A DNA stretch of 28,521 nucleotides, from contig DASYQV010000318.1 of the NCBI GenBank assembly GCA_036005125.1, positions 1 through 28,521 on the forward strand, read 5' to 3'. The stretch comes from DASYQV01 sp036005125 (GTDB lineage Bacteria > Acidobacteriota > Vicinamibacteria > Vicinamibacterales > UBA2999). A model generated the notes under the pieces. The model saw only the letters and a program-made list of their open reading frames with translations, was not told the origin of the DNA and ran no database searches. This document shows positions 1 to 8,490 of this stretch, piece after piece (the stretch's first letter is position 1; each line of letters opens with the position of its first letter). The position numbers and the translations under genes are program-made.

Positions 1-1
1 A

Positions 2-499
2 GCGATCAAGGGCGTTCACGATCTCGCGCGAGCGGTCGCGGCGCTTGGCCGGTCGGCACCGATCCGCGTCGAGTTCCGCGGGCCGGTGAACCACATCGGC
101 GAGCTCGAAGTCGTCAACGAGCTGAAAGCGATTGTTGGCCCAGACGCGTGGGTTACGTTCGGGGACCCCATCGAATCAGAGCAGATCTTCGAGTACCTTC
201 GCGGCATCGATCTGCTCTGCTGTCCCTCGCGGACGCTCGAAGGCGGTCCGACTGTCGCGCTCGAAGCGATGGCGGTCGGCACACCCGTAATCGGGACGCG
301 GCAGGGCGCGCTCTCCGAAATGATCGAGGACGGTGCCAACGGGCGACTGGTGCCCCCGGCGGATTGGCGCGCGCTCGCGCGCGCGCTGCGGGAGGTTGCT
401 GCCAACGCCGCGGAAATCATCCCCCGCTGGCGTGCCGCGTTACCGCCCATGCGCTCGATGGACGACGTGGTCGACGATTACCTCCGTCTGTATTCGTAG
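2..499 (+). CDS. Glycosyltransferase family 4, C-terminal part (cut by window edge)
   Basis: The reading frame is open from the window edge, so the N-terminal sugar-acceptor domain is missing. What remains (about 165 residues) is the nucleotide-sugar-binding half of a GT-B enzyme. The GT4 signature EX7E is seen in LEGGPTVALEAM (around position 236-270), followed by GTPVIGT and a loop that reads EMIEDGANGRLVPP, typical of retaining GT4 transferases. It would transfer a sugar from a nucleotide-sugar to a lipid-linked glycan on the cytoplasmic side of the membrane. It lies in the same orientation as the polysaccharide genes that follow. The stop codon TAG is part of an intergenic repeat that starts here. 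Donor and acceptor cannot be told from sequence. Confidence 0.88.
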   Translation, partial: AIKGVHDLARAVAALGRSAPIRVEFRGPVNHIGELEVVNELKAIVGPDAWVTFGDPIESEQIFEYLRGIDLLCCPSRTLEGGPTVALEAMAVGTPVIGTRQGALSEMIEDGANGRLVPPADWRALARALREVAANAAEIIPRWRAALPPMRSMDDVVDDYLRLYS

Positions 500-556
500 G
501 CCGGGTCTTTAGACCCGGCGCCCAGGACCTCGCCGCATCTAGAGATGCGGCCTACG
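496..556. repeat. Composite palindromic intergenic repeat (GTAGGCC ... GGCCTAC)
   Basis: Two perfect 8-bp-stem hairpins lie side by side: GCCGGGTCTTTAGACCCGGC at 500-519 and GCCGCATCTAGAGATGCGGC at 532-551. Outer arms GTAGGCC (496-502) and GGCCTAC (549-555) enclose them. The second hairpin recurs at 13926-13945 and 25138-25157. This is a dispersed REP-like family. It may act as a transcription terminator or RNA stabiliser between the two flanking genes, although no T-tract follows. Confidence 0.8.
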
Positions 557-593
557 CCCGGCATCGCCTACGTCCGGCATCTCTACGGACGAC

Positions 594-1523
594 ATGAGAG
601 TGCAAGAGCACATCAAACATGCGCTCGATTCGCTGGGCGTGTACCGGCCGGTCCTGCGGATGCACCCGTTTGCGGGCGTTGCCGTTCTCGTATATCACGG
701 GATTCGCGCCGATGACTGGCCGGCCGGAACGATGCGGCACGAGCTGCTGCACGTGCGCGCCCGGCGGCTGGACGACCACTGTCGTGCGCTCCGCGATCTC
801 TGCACGCCAATCTCGCTCGCGGAGTGGCGAGCGGTGGCTGCCGGCCAGGCCCCCGCGCCCGAGCGGCCGGCCCTCGTGACATTCGACGATGGATACCGGA
901 GCGTGCTGAGGCACGCGCTGCCTCTACTGGATCGGCACCATATTCCCGCGGCGGTGTTCGTGTGCACGAACCCGATCGAACGCCAGGAACGGTTCTGGTT
1001 CGATACGGTCGCGGAACTGTTCGGCGAGGAAAGCGCCGAGGACGCGAAACGCTTGGAATACGGCGCGTGGCGGGCACTCGTCGAACAGGCGGCCATGCCC
1101 GCCGCGATTGACGACCCGCACGCCCCGCTGACCATCGCCGAGCTCCAGTCGCTGGCATCGCACCCTCTCATCGACGTCGGCGCCCATACGGTATCGCACC
1201 CAATCCTCGCCCGCGCGCCGATGGACGTTCAGCGGGCCGAGATCGCCAAGAGTCGTGCGACGCTCGAGACATGGCTCGCACGGCCGGTACACGCCTTCGC
1301 GTACCCCAATGGCCGTCGGGGTGTGGATTACTCTGCCGACTCCATCCAGGCGGTGGCTGATGCCGGATTTGCTGACGCCTTTGGTGTCAACGAAGCATTT
1401 GCCGATCCATGCGCCCGACGGCTCGACAGCCCGCGGTTTCTGATGCACGACGCCATCACCGGCGCGGAGCTCGCGCACCGCCTGGCCGTGTCGTGGCCGC
1501 GGCGCGAGGCGCACAAGCACTGA
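594..1523 (+). CDS. Polysaccharide deacetylase (NodB-homology) family protein
   Basis: A 309-residue protein of carbohydrate esterase family 4. The NodB motifs are in order: TFDDG at residues 96-100 (catalytic Asp and metal Asp), HTVSHP at 198-203 (metal His residues) and FAYPNG at 235-240. A short N-terminal stretch with VLVYHGI (about 31-37) is usual for deacetylases of exopolysaccharide loci. No signal peptide is visible, so it could act on a lipid-linked sugar in the cytoplasm, or be exported in a way not evident here. Family members remove N- or O-acetyl groups from sugars. It sits between glycosyltransferase genes with a 29-bp gap downstream, which fits one transcription unit. The ATG at 594 directly follows the repeat. 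The substrate is unknown. Confidence 0.88.
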   Translation: MRVQEHIKHALDSLGVYRPVLRMHPFAGVAVLVYHGIRADDWPAGTMRHELLHVRARRLDDHCRALRDLCTPISLAEWRAVAAGQAPAPERPALVTFDDGYRSVLRHALPLLDRHHIPAAVFVCTNPIERQERFWFDTVAELFGEESAEDAKRLEYGAWRALVEQAAMPAAIDDPHAPLTIAELQSLASHPLIDVGAHTVSHPILARAPMDVQRAEIAKSRATLETWLARPVHAFAYPNGRRGVDYSADSIQAVADAGFADAFGVNEAFADPCARRLDSPRFLMHDAITGAELAHRLAVSWPRREAHKH

Positions 1524-1552
1524 AGCTCTCCTTTCGAGCCGCATAACGGTCA

Positions 1553-2794
1553 ATGACGCGCCGCGTCACCATCGTCACGGCGGGTCATCTCGCGACGTCC
1601 CCTCGCATGCTGAAGGCCGCGGATGCGTTGGACGAAGCCGGATACGCGGTGCGCGTCGTCAGCGCGAACTTCATGTCGTGGGCTGCCGACGCCGACCGCC
1701 GCGTCCGCGCACGACGTCGATGGCGGTCCACGGTCGTCGATTACCAGCGCGACACGGCGGCGGCCCGGTGGTTTATCACCGGAGCGCGCTTCCGAGCGGC
1801 ACAGGTCGCGGCAAGCAGGCTTGGCGCGCGTCGCCCGAAAGGTCTGGCGGTCGCGGCATTCAGCCGTATTCATCGCGAGATCGTCAACGCGATTCTCAGC
1901 GAGGATGCCGACCTGGTGTATGGCGGCAAGACCGGCGCGATCGCCGCGGTCGCGGAGGCCGCGCGACGGATGGGCCGTCCGTTCGCTGTTGATTTCGAGG
2001 ACTTTCACTGCGGTGAACAGCGTGACGACCCCGCCGGCCGTATCGTGAACGAGTTGGCGGACATCATCATGCGCGACGTGGCGCGCGATGCTGCCTTTAT
2101 CACCGCCGGCAGCGCTGCCATTGCCGACGCCTGTGCCGCACGGTTTGGTGTGCGGCCGATCGCCGTGCACAACACGTTCGAGCTTCCAACGGAGGCGCCG
2201 CGCTGGAACGGACATGCCGCCGGTCCGTTGCGCATGTACTGGTTCAGCCAGACCATCGGACCTCGTCGAGGACTGGAAGATGTTGTGGCAGCCGCCGGCC
2301 TCATCGGTCGACCGTGCGAGCTGCATGTACGCGGCGTTCCGGCAGCCGGCTACCTCGAGTCGCTGCAGGTGCTCGTGACCAGCCTCGCGCCCAAGCTGAC
2401 GTTGATCCGCCACGAGCCGATTGACCCAGACGTTCTGGTCGATACGTGCCGTGGTTTCGACGTCGGGTTGGCGCCCGAACAGATGGCGGTACCAAACCAG
2501 GAGCTCGCGCTGTCGAATAAATCGCTCACCTATCCACTGGCAGGTTTGCCTGTTGTGATCACCGAGACACCCGGTCAGCGTGCGCTCGCGCGTGATCTCG
2601 GTGCTGGCGCCGTTTGCTACCGGCCAGGCGACGTGGCGAGTCTGGCTGGCGGTCTCGCCCGATGGTTCGACGATCCGGATGTCCTCCGTGCTGCCGGCGC
2701 AGCGAGCTGGGAAGCCGCGCGGCGACGATGGCATTGGCGTCATCCAGAGGAGTGTGGCGCGCTCGTTGCCGCCGTCGCGCGGGTGGTGAGCTGA
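1553..2794 (+). CDS. Glycosyltransferase family 4-like protein
   Basis: A 413-residue protein with a GT-B layout. The N-terminus (VTIVTAGHLATSPRMLKAADAL) is the usual first strand and glycine loop of a GT4-like acceptor domain. The second half has QTIGPRRGLEDVVAAAGLI (about residue 230) and a donor-binding region around NKSLTYPLAGLPVVITET (about 320-340). In place of a clean EX7E it has the weaker pattern PNQELALSNKSLTYPL, so the catalytic-loop acid is less sure than in its neighbours. A role in building the surface glycan of this locus follows from context. The start ATG at 1553 fits the conserved N-terminus. Donor and linkage are unknown. Confidence 0.82.
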   Translation: MTRRVTIVTAGHLATSPRMLKAADALDEAGYAVRVVSANFMSWAADADRRVRARRRWRSTVVDYQRDTAAARWFITGARFRAAQVAASRLGARRPKGLAVAAFSRIHREIVNAILSEDADLVYGGKTGAIAAVAEAARRMGRPFAVDFEDFHCGEQRDDPAGRIVNELADIIMRDVARDAAFITAGSAAIADACAARFGVRPIAVHNTFELPTEAPRWNGHAAGPLRMYWFSQTIGPRRGLEDVVAAAGLIGRPCELHVRGVPAAGYLESLQVLVTSLAPKLTLIRHEPIDPDVLVDTCRGFDVGLAPEQMAVPNQELALSNKSLTYPLAGLPVVITETPGQRALARDLGAGAVCYRPGDVASLAGGLARWFDDPDVLRAAGAASWEAARRRWHWRHPEECGALVAAVARVVS

Positions 2795-2838
2795 GGTGCG
2801 AGCGTTGCCCGTGATGCACATCAAGGTCTGATCGCGTC

Positions 2839-4176
2839 GTGAAGCGTGTGCTCATGGTCTCCCCGTACTTTCCCCCCGACACGAGCGCCGGCACGCACCG
2901 GGTGCGGCTGCTGGCGCCGCACCTGCCGGCTTTCGGATGGGAGCCCACGGTGCTCACGGTGGACCCGGAGGCGTACGAAGGGCGGCTCGATCCCGATCTG
3001 GCGCGGCTCGTGCCGGCCTCGCTGCGGGTGCTTCGTACGGATGCATGGCCTGCCTCGGTGACACGTCGTGTTGGCATCGGGGATCTTGGCCTGCGCGCGT
3101 TGGCGGGACTCCGCCGCGCGGCGAAGGAGCTGCTGTCGCGTGAGCGGTTCGATGCGCTGTTCATCACGTTGTACCCGACGTATCCGGCGGTGCTCGGTCC
3201 GGGGCTCAAGCGGCGCTTCGGCGTGCCCTTTGTTCTCGACTATCAGGATCCGTGGGTCGGCGCGTGGGGCCATCACGTCGGCGGCGGCGCGAACAGTACG
3301 GCGGACCTCAAGAGCCGCATCACACGTGCGATTGGCGAACGTCTCGAGCCGCGGGTGGTCAGGCAGGCTGATGCGCTGACGGCCGTGTCCGCGCGGACGT
3401 ATGAAGATGTGCTGGCGCGCGTGCCGGATGCCCGGCCGCGGGCGTGCGCGTCGATTCCACTCGGATTCGAGGAGCAGGACCTCGAAGCGTTGCGCGGGGC
3501 CCCGCGGTCGAACGACTGTTTCGATCCGCGTGACGGCCTGGTGCACGTCTGCTATGTGGGCACCGTGCTGCCGACCGGCGGTGAGGTGCTCTCGTCGACG
3601 CTTGGGGCCGTGCGGCAACTCCGCGACCAGGCTCCGGCGATCTATCAACGTCTGCGGCTGCACTTCCTCGGCTCCAGCAACCAGCGCGATCCCGCGGCAG
3701 TCGCGCGTGTGCTGCCGATCGCGCAGGAGCTCGGTGTCGCCGACGTCGTTCGAGAGGTGCCGCCACGGCTCGACTACCTCGATGCGCTCAACGTCCAGGT
3801 GGATGCCTCGGCGCTCCTGCTCCTGGGAAGCGCCGAGCCCCACTACACCCCGAGCAGGGTTTTTCCGGCGCTCCTCTCCGGCCGGCCGATCGTCGCGGTG
3901 TACCACGAGGAGAGCAGCGTGCTCGACGTGCTGCGCGCGCCCGGAGTCAATGCCTGCGTAATCGCGTTCGGGGAGGCCTCGCCACCGCGTGCTCGTATCG
4001 GTGCGATCCGCGATGCGCTTGCGGACATCATCAAGGGCGCACCTGGTTGTCGCCGGTCGGAGACGGGGGAGATGGCAGGCGCAGGCAGGCAACCACTGCA
4101 CGGCGCGCTGCGGTCCTGGTCTGCCCACTCGCTCACCGAGCGCCTTGCCGGCGTTCTGAACGTGGTCTCGTCATGA
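2839..4176 (+). CDS. Glycosyltransferase family 4-like protein
   Basis: A 445-residue protein that begins with GTG. The start is supported by the typical N-terminus MKRVLMVSPYFPPDTSAG, in which the PPD-x3-G loop of many GT4 enzymes is visible. The centre has LDYQDPWVG (about residue 133), a motif common to this subgroup of long GT4-like enzymes. A Rossmann-like second domain begins near VHVCYVGTVLPTGGEV (about 235), and the TPSRVFPALLSGRPIVAVY stretch (about 338) takes the place of the usual EX7E. The stop overlaps the next start as ATGA, which indicates translational coupling. It is likely a cytoplasmic transferase of the polysaccharide pathway. Specificity is unknown. Confidence 0.82.
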   Translation: MKRVLMVSPYFPPDTSAGTHRVRLLAPHLPAFGWEPTVLTVDPEAYEGRLDPDLARLVPASLRVLRTDAWPASVTRRVGIGDLGLRALAGLRRAAKELLSRERFDALFITLYPTYPAVLGPGLKRRFGVPFVLDYQDPWVGAWGHHVGGGANSTADLKSRITRAIGERLEPRVVRQADALTAVSARTYEDVLARVPDARPRACASIPLGFEEQDLEALRGAPRSNDCFDPRDGLVHVCYVGTVLPTGGEVLSSTLGAVRQLRDQAPAIYQRLRLHFLGSSNQRDPAAVARVLPIAQELGVADVVREVPPRLDYLDALNVQVDASALLLLGSAEPHYTPSRVFPALLSGRPIVAVYHEESSVLDVLRAPGVNACVIAFGEASPPRARIGAIRDALADIIKGAPGCRRSETGEMAGAGRQPLHGALRSWSAHSLTERLAGVLNVVSS

Positions 4177-6596
4177 ACCGCGCCACGCGCGTGACGATCT
4201 GCCTGACGCATCCGGTGCAGTACTTCGCGCCGTGGTTCCGCTACATGGCCGCCGAGCGTCCCGAGATCGATCTGACGGTGCTGTATGCGGCCGAGCCCAC
4301 GCCCGTCGAGCAGGGCGCTGGATTCGAACGGCCATTTACATGGGACATGCCGCTGACCGACGGGTACGAGCACAGGGTGCTCGGTTCCCTCGCGCAACCG
4401 CGACGGTTCGATACCGGATCGTTCTTTGGCGTTGACGCGCCGGCGATCGGTCGCGCAATCCACGAGACCCGACCCGACGTGGTGGTCATCCCGGGGTGGC
4501 ACTCGATCAGCCAGGTTCGCGCGCTGCGCGCCTGCCGGCAGATGCGGGTGCCGGTCGTCTATCGTGGCGATTCGAACCTCTTGACCGGTCCGCGCGGCCT
4601 CTTGCGTCCCGCCTGGGCGCTGCGCACGCGGACGATGCTCCACCTGTTCGATGCCTGGCTCAGCGTGGGCGCGAGGTCCCGCGAGTATCTCCGGCACTTC
4701 GGCGTGCGCGATCCGCTTGTATTCGACTCGCCGCATGCCGTCGACAATGCTGCGTTTGCGGCTGCCGCGGAGCGCTGGCGCGGCCCGGCGCGCGAGCAGA
4801 CGCGCACCTCGCTCGGCATGGGGCCGACTGATCGCGCAGTGCTCTTCGCGGGGAAGTGCACGCCACATAAACGGTTGATCGATCTCGTGCACGCCGTGCA
4901 CCGGCTCGGCGTGCACGCGGTGCTGATCGTTGCCGGTGATGGTCCCGCTGTTGAAGCCTGCCGGCGCGAGGCCGCGCGGCTGGGCGTGCGCGCCTCATGG
5001 CAGGGGTTCGTCAACCAGTCGGACATGCCGCGTCTATATGCGGCTGCCGATTGCCTGGCGCTTCCGAGCGCGAGCGAGACCTGGGGACTCGTCGTCAACG
5101 AGGCGATGGCAAGCGGGCTGCCCTGTGTTGTCAGCGAGCGCGTGGGCGCCGCGCCCGATCTCGTGATTCACGATCGAACGGGGGAGGTCTTCCCCGTCGG
5201 CGACGTGGAGGCGCTCGCGGCGTCTATCCGTCTCGTGCACGAGCGGGCCGACGCCTACGCCGCTGCGGGACGTCAGCTCGTGGCGCAGTACAGCTTTGCC
5301 CGCGCCACGGACGGGCTCCTCGGCGCGTGCCGGCGTCTTGAAGCACGACGCCGCGTTTCGATCGCCGCCAATCCCGGCATGCCTCGGGTCATCGCACCTG
5401 TCACCGGCATGGTCATCGTTTTTGGTCTCGAGCGCATGTCGTTCGAGGTCCTGCGTGTTCTTCGCGAGCGCGGCGCGGCGATTCACTGCGTGGTCAACAC
5501 GTGGGCCAGCAGCCGCATCGTCGACCTCGCCGACGAGATCGGCGCGAGCTGGACGATGGGACATGACCCCGCTCTCGCGCGCACGCGGAACCCGATCGCG
5601 TGGATCCGCAGCGCTCTCGGAATCGCTCGTGCCAGTGCCGAGCTCCTGCGGGATGCGAGGCGCTTTCGCGCCACCCACGTGTTCGTACCGGAATTCACGA
5701 CGGTGCTCCGCAGCCTGCCCGCGCTGTGGCTGCTGCGCGCCGCAGGTCTTCCCGTCATCCTTCGGTTGGGAAACGCGCCCGACCAGGACCGCTTCTACCG
5801 GCGTCTCTGGAGGTGGCTGATCGATCCGGCGATTGATCGGTTCCTCCCCAATTCGGCCTTCATCGAGCGCGAGCTCCTCGCGCACGGGATCGACTCCGCC
5901 AAGGTCCGGCTGATCAGGAACACCGCGCCGTCCCGCCCGGTGTCGGCATCCCCGGTGGGCCGGATTCCTGGCCGGATGATTTTCGTCGGCCAGATTATTC
6001 CACCCAAGGGTCTCGATCTCCTGCTCGAGGCGGTCAGTGAGCTCCTCTCGCGAGGCCACGATGTCTCGCTTGATGTGGTTGGCAACATCGACGAGTGGGA
6101 ACCGCCCTCGTACGCGGGCTTCCGTGCGTCGGTACGGGATCGGGCCACGCGTTCAGATCTCGCCGGGCGCGTCGTGTTTCTCGGCATGCGGGAGGACATC
6201 CCGGCGCTCCTGGCCCGGGCCTCGATTCATTGCTGTCCGTCTCGTCCTGAAATACGCGAGGGCATGGCCGTTGTGATGCTCGAAGCGAAGCGGGCGGGCA
6301 CACCATCGGTGGTCTTCCAGACCGGATCGCTTCCGGAAGTGATTACCCATCGCGATGACGGGTGGATCTGCCGCGACGCAACGGTCGACGCGCTCGTGGA
6401 GGGCCTCGAGTACTTCCTTGCGGACGACGATCGGCTGCAACACGCCTCGAGCCGCGCGCGCGCATCGGCCGGCGCCTTCTGCCGTGAGCCTTTCGCGGCC
6501 GCGTGGGCCGAAGAGTTCGGCGTGGTCGTCGCGCCAGCCACAAGCCACGCGCGCGCGAGCCACGAGGAGTACAAAGCAACTATCGCGACGAAGTAA
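4173..6596 (+). CDS. Fusion of two complete GT4 glycosyltransferases
   Basis: An 807-residue protein holding two full GT-B enzymes in one chain. Domain one (about 1-395) starts with VTICLTHPVQYFAPWF, has FAGKCTPHKRLIDLV (about 225) and the EX7E motif in SETWGLVVNEAM (about 301-309). Domain two (about 405-800) restarts with MVIVFGLERMSFEVLRVL, has IFVGQIIPPKGLDLLLEA (about 605) and its own EX7E in REGMAVVMLEAK (about 695-703). Both active sites look intact, so one polypeptide may add two successive sugars. The ATG at 4173 overlaps the previous stop and starts exactly at the conserved strand. An upstream extension to 4047 is open but would lie inside the previous gene. The usual family length is about 370-400 residues per enzyme. 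Confidence 0.88.
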   Translation: MNRATRVTICLTHPVQYFAPWFRYMAAERPEIDLTVLYAAEPTPVEQGAGFERPFTWDMPLTDGYEHRVLGSLAQPRRFDTGSFFGVDAPAIGRAIHETRPDVVVIPGWHSISQVRALRACRQMRVPVVYRGDSNLLTGPRGLLRPAWALRTRTMLHLFDAWLSVGARSREYLRHFGVRDPLVFDSPHAVDNAAFAAAAERWRGPAREQTRTSLGMGPTDRAVLFAGKCTPHKRLIDLVHAVHRLGVHAVLIVAGDGPAVEACRREAARLGVRASWQGFVNQSDMPRLYAAADCLALPSASETWGLVVNEAMASGLPCVVSERVGAAPDLVIHDRTGEVFPVGDVEALAASIRLVHERADAYAAAGRQLVAQYSFARATDGLLGACRRLEARRRVSIAANPGMPRVIAPVTGMVIVFGLERMSFEVLRVLRERGAAIHCVVNTWASSRIVDLADEIGASWTMGHDPALARTRNPIAWIRSALGIARASAELLRDARRFRATHVFVPEFTTVLRSLPALWLLRAAGLPVILRLGNAPDQDRFYRRLWRWLIDPAIDRFLPNSAFIERELLAHGIDSAKVRLIRNTAPSRPVSASPVGRIPGRMIFVGQIIPPKGLDLLLEAVSELLSRGHDVSLDVVGNIDEWEPPSYAGFRASVRDRATRSDLAGRVVFLGMREDIPALLARASIHCCPSRPEIREGMAVVMLEAKRAGTPSVVFQTGSLPEVITHRDDGWICRDATVDALVEGLEYFLADDDRLQHASSRARASAGAFCREPFAAAWAEEFGVVVAPATSHARASHEEYKATIATK

Positions 6597-6612
6597 TCGG
6601 GAACCCGGCTCA

Positions 6613-6647
6613 AACCACAAATCACGAATCACGAGTCACGAATCGCC
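6613..6647. repeat. 7-bp tandem spacer array (AATCACG)
   Basis: Five contiguous heptads: AACCACA, AATCACG, AATCACG, AGTCACG, AATCGCC. It fills the gap between the fused glycosyltransferase and the asparagine-synthase-like gene and stops one base before the ATG at 6649. It is the first of several arrays in this window with the same 7-bp period. Confidence 0.75.
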
Positions 6648-6648
6648 C

Positions 6649-8490
6649 ATGCTATTCGGCTGGATACCCGCGGATCCCGCGGCGGACGCTCGTGAGGTCG
6701 TCCCGACGATGGCGGAAGCGCTGCGCACGACGACCTCACAGCGGCCGGCATTCTGGTCCCTTGATGGCTTCGCCATCGGCGCGTTCGATCTCGCACCGCT
6801 CGACCGCGAGCCGGTCGACACGCTCGAGCCGGCGACGGCCGGTCGCCGTTACTGGCTGTGGATGATCGGCGAAGCATTTGACTGGCCCTCGCACGGCGGC
6901 ATCGAGCCGCCGGTCGGCAGCCGCAGCGTGGAATTCCGCTCGAGGCTGCTCGACGCGCTGGTCCGGGAAGGCGCCGGCGCGATTCGCGACCTCGACGGCG
7001 AGTACCAGATTGCGTTGTGGGACCGCATCGACCGGAAGCTGCAGGTGCTCAACGATCGATTCACGGCGCTCCCGATCTACTACGCCAACTCCGCTGCCGG
7101 GTTGGCGTTTGCCGGCGGTGTGCGCGGCGTGCTCGTGGCGCCGGGCGTCTCGAGAGAGCCCGATCTCGACGCGATTCGTGAAGCCGTGACGTTTGGCGGC
7201 TTCCGCCTGGACAGGCGGACGAATATCCGCGGGGTGGCGATGATGCGTGGTGCCTCCGTGCTGAGTTGGGCGAGCGCCGCGCCTGTCGAGCAGAGATATT
7301 GGCACTGGAGGGAGATTCCAGCGCACCCGGCCGTGACATCGGATGAGGTGATAGAAGACTTGCAAGGGTTGTGGACGTCCGCCGTGAGCAGGCGTATGAG
7401 CGCCGCAGGACGTCCGGGCCTGACGTTGAGCGGAGGCCTCGACAGTCGGGCGATTCTTGCCGAGGGCGCGCGTCAGGGCAGCCGCCTTGAGGCGATCACC
7501 TACGGGGTTCCGGAAAGCGACGACGTGAAGTATGCGCGCAGGGCCGCGCAGACGGTGGGCGCTCCCTGGACCTTCCACCCGATGTATAGCGGCGACTGGC
7601 TCGCGTGCCGTACGAGCTACGTCCAGCAGACCGATGGGCTGATCGATCTGGTGGATCTGATGCATGTGGAGCCATTCGATTCGGTCCGGGCGCGGATCGA
7701 TCTGAACCTGTCGGGTTATGTCGGCGATGTGACGGCCGGTTCCCACTACAACGACGTCGTCACGCCCGATGATCTGGCGATTGAGCTCCCGTACTACGGT
7801 GGACCTCTGGGATTCACCTGGGAGCAGGCGCGTGCGCGTGCGAGCGAGCTCGTTGCGGACCTCGAGGGCGCGGCGGCGCGATTCGCAATCTTCGACCACA
7901 AGATGGCGCAGGCGATTAATCGGATCACCCTGACACTGCGACCATATGTTCGTGTCCGCCGCCCCTTCGTGGACTACCGTGTGTTCGAGCTCGCGCAGGG
8001 CGTGTCGGCCCGAATCCGTGGCGAGGGCGCGCTGCGCGACAGGTGGCTCCGGTCAACCTATCCAGCGCTGTTCCGCATTCCAAATCAGAACACCGGAGTG
8101 CCACCGCTGACGTCCGAGTGGCGCCGGCAGGTCACCCGTGCGCTGCGCTTCGCCTGGCGCAGGATGCTCGCCACGGCGGCATCACTGGGGGCACCCGTAA
8201 CCGTCCCGCGCCGCAGCTATCACGCGGATGACGTCTTCTGGCGTCGGTCTGACGCTCGTGCGCGGATCGAAGATGCGATCCTCCGTCGCGGGTCGCTCAG
8301 CTGCGATGTCTTCGGCCGCGAGGAAGTGACGTCCGTGGTGCGCGACTGGTTCGACCGGCTCCAGGGCGCGACGCAGGTCATCGGCGCTTTGTACGTATTC
8401 GAGAGCTATCACCGCGATCTTGGCGCGACGCTTCACGCGGCGCGGCGCGCCGTGCGGCGGGAGGAACGATGGTCGTCGCTGGCGTCGTGA
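6649..8490 (+). CDS. Asparagine synthase-like protein of a polysaccharide locus
   Basis: A 613-residue protein of the asparagine synthetase B type. The N-terminal half resembles the class II glutaminase fold (AIRDLDGEYQIALWDR, about residue 110), but it starts MLFGW and has no Cys at position 2, so it cannot use glutamine in the usual way. The ATP-pyrophosphatase domain has the P-loop LTLSGGLDSRAI (about 258-269). The C-terminal region has RPFVDYRVFELAQG (about 440), as in other family members. It would adenylate a carboxylate and form an amide or similar bond. Such genes are common in exopolysaccharide clusters, where the substrate is mostly unknown. The start at 6649 follows the heptad array. 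The open frame extends further upstream, but inside the preceding gene. The 3' end overlaps the polymerase gene by 22 bases. Confidence 0.82.
   Translation: MLFGWIPADPAADAREVVPTMAEALRTTTSQRPAFWSLDGFAIGAFDLAPLDREPVDTLEPATAGRRYWLWMIGEAFDWPSHGGIEPPVGSRSVEFRSRLLDALVREGAGAIRDLDGEYQIALWDRIDRKLQVLNDRFTALPIYYANSAAGLAFAGGVRGVLVAPGVSREPDLDAIREAVTFGGFRLDRRTNIRGVAMMRGASVLSWASAAPVEQRYWHWREIPAHPAVTSDEVIEDLQGLWTSAVSRRMSAAGRPGLTLSGGLDSRAILAEGARQGSRLEAITYGVPESDDVKYARRAAQTVGAPWTFHPMYSGDWLACRTSYVQQTDGLIDLVDLMHVEPFDSVRARIDLNLSGYVGDVTAGSHYNDVVTPDDLAIELPYYGGPLGFTWEQARARASELVADLEGAAARFAIFDHKMAQAINRITLTLRPYVRVRRPFVDYRVFELAQGVSARIRGEGALRDRWLRSTYPALFRIPNQNTGVPPLTSEWRRQVTRALRFAWRRMLATAASLGAPVTVPRRSYHADDVFWRRSDARARIEDAILRRGSLSCDVFGREEVTSVVRDWFDRLQGATQVIGALYVFESYHRDLGATLHAARRAVRREERWSSLAS

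Noticed and set aside
1550..4128. Long antisense open frames opposite the glycosyltransferases
   Set aside because: They have shadow composition and no motifs, while the plus-strand genes are clear.
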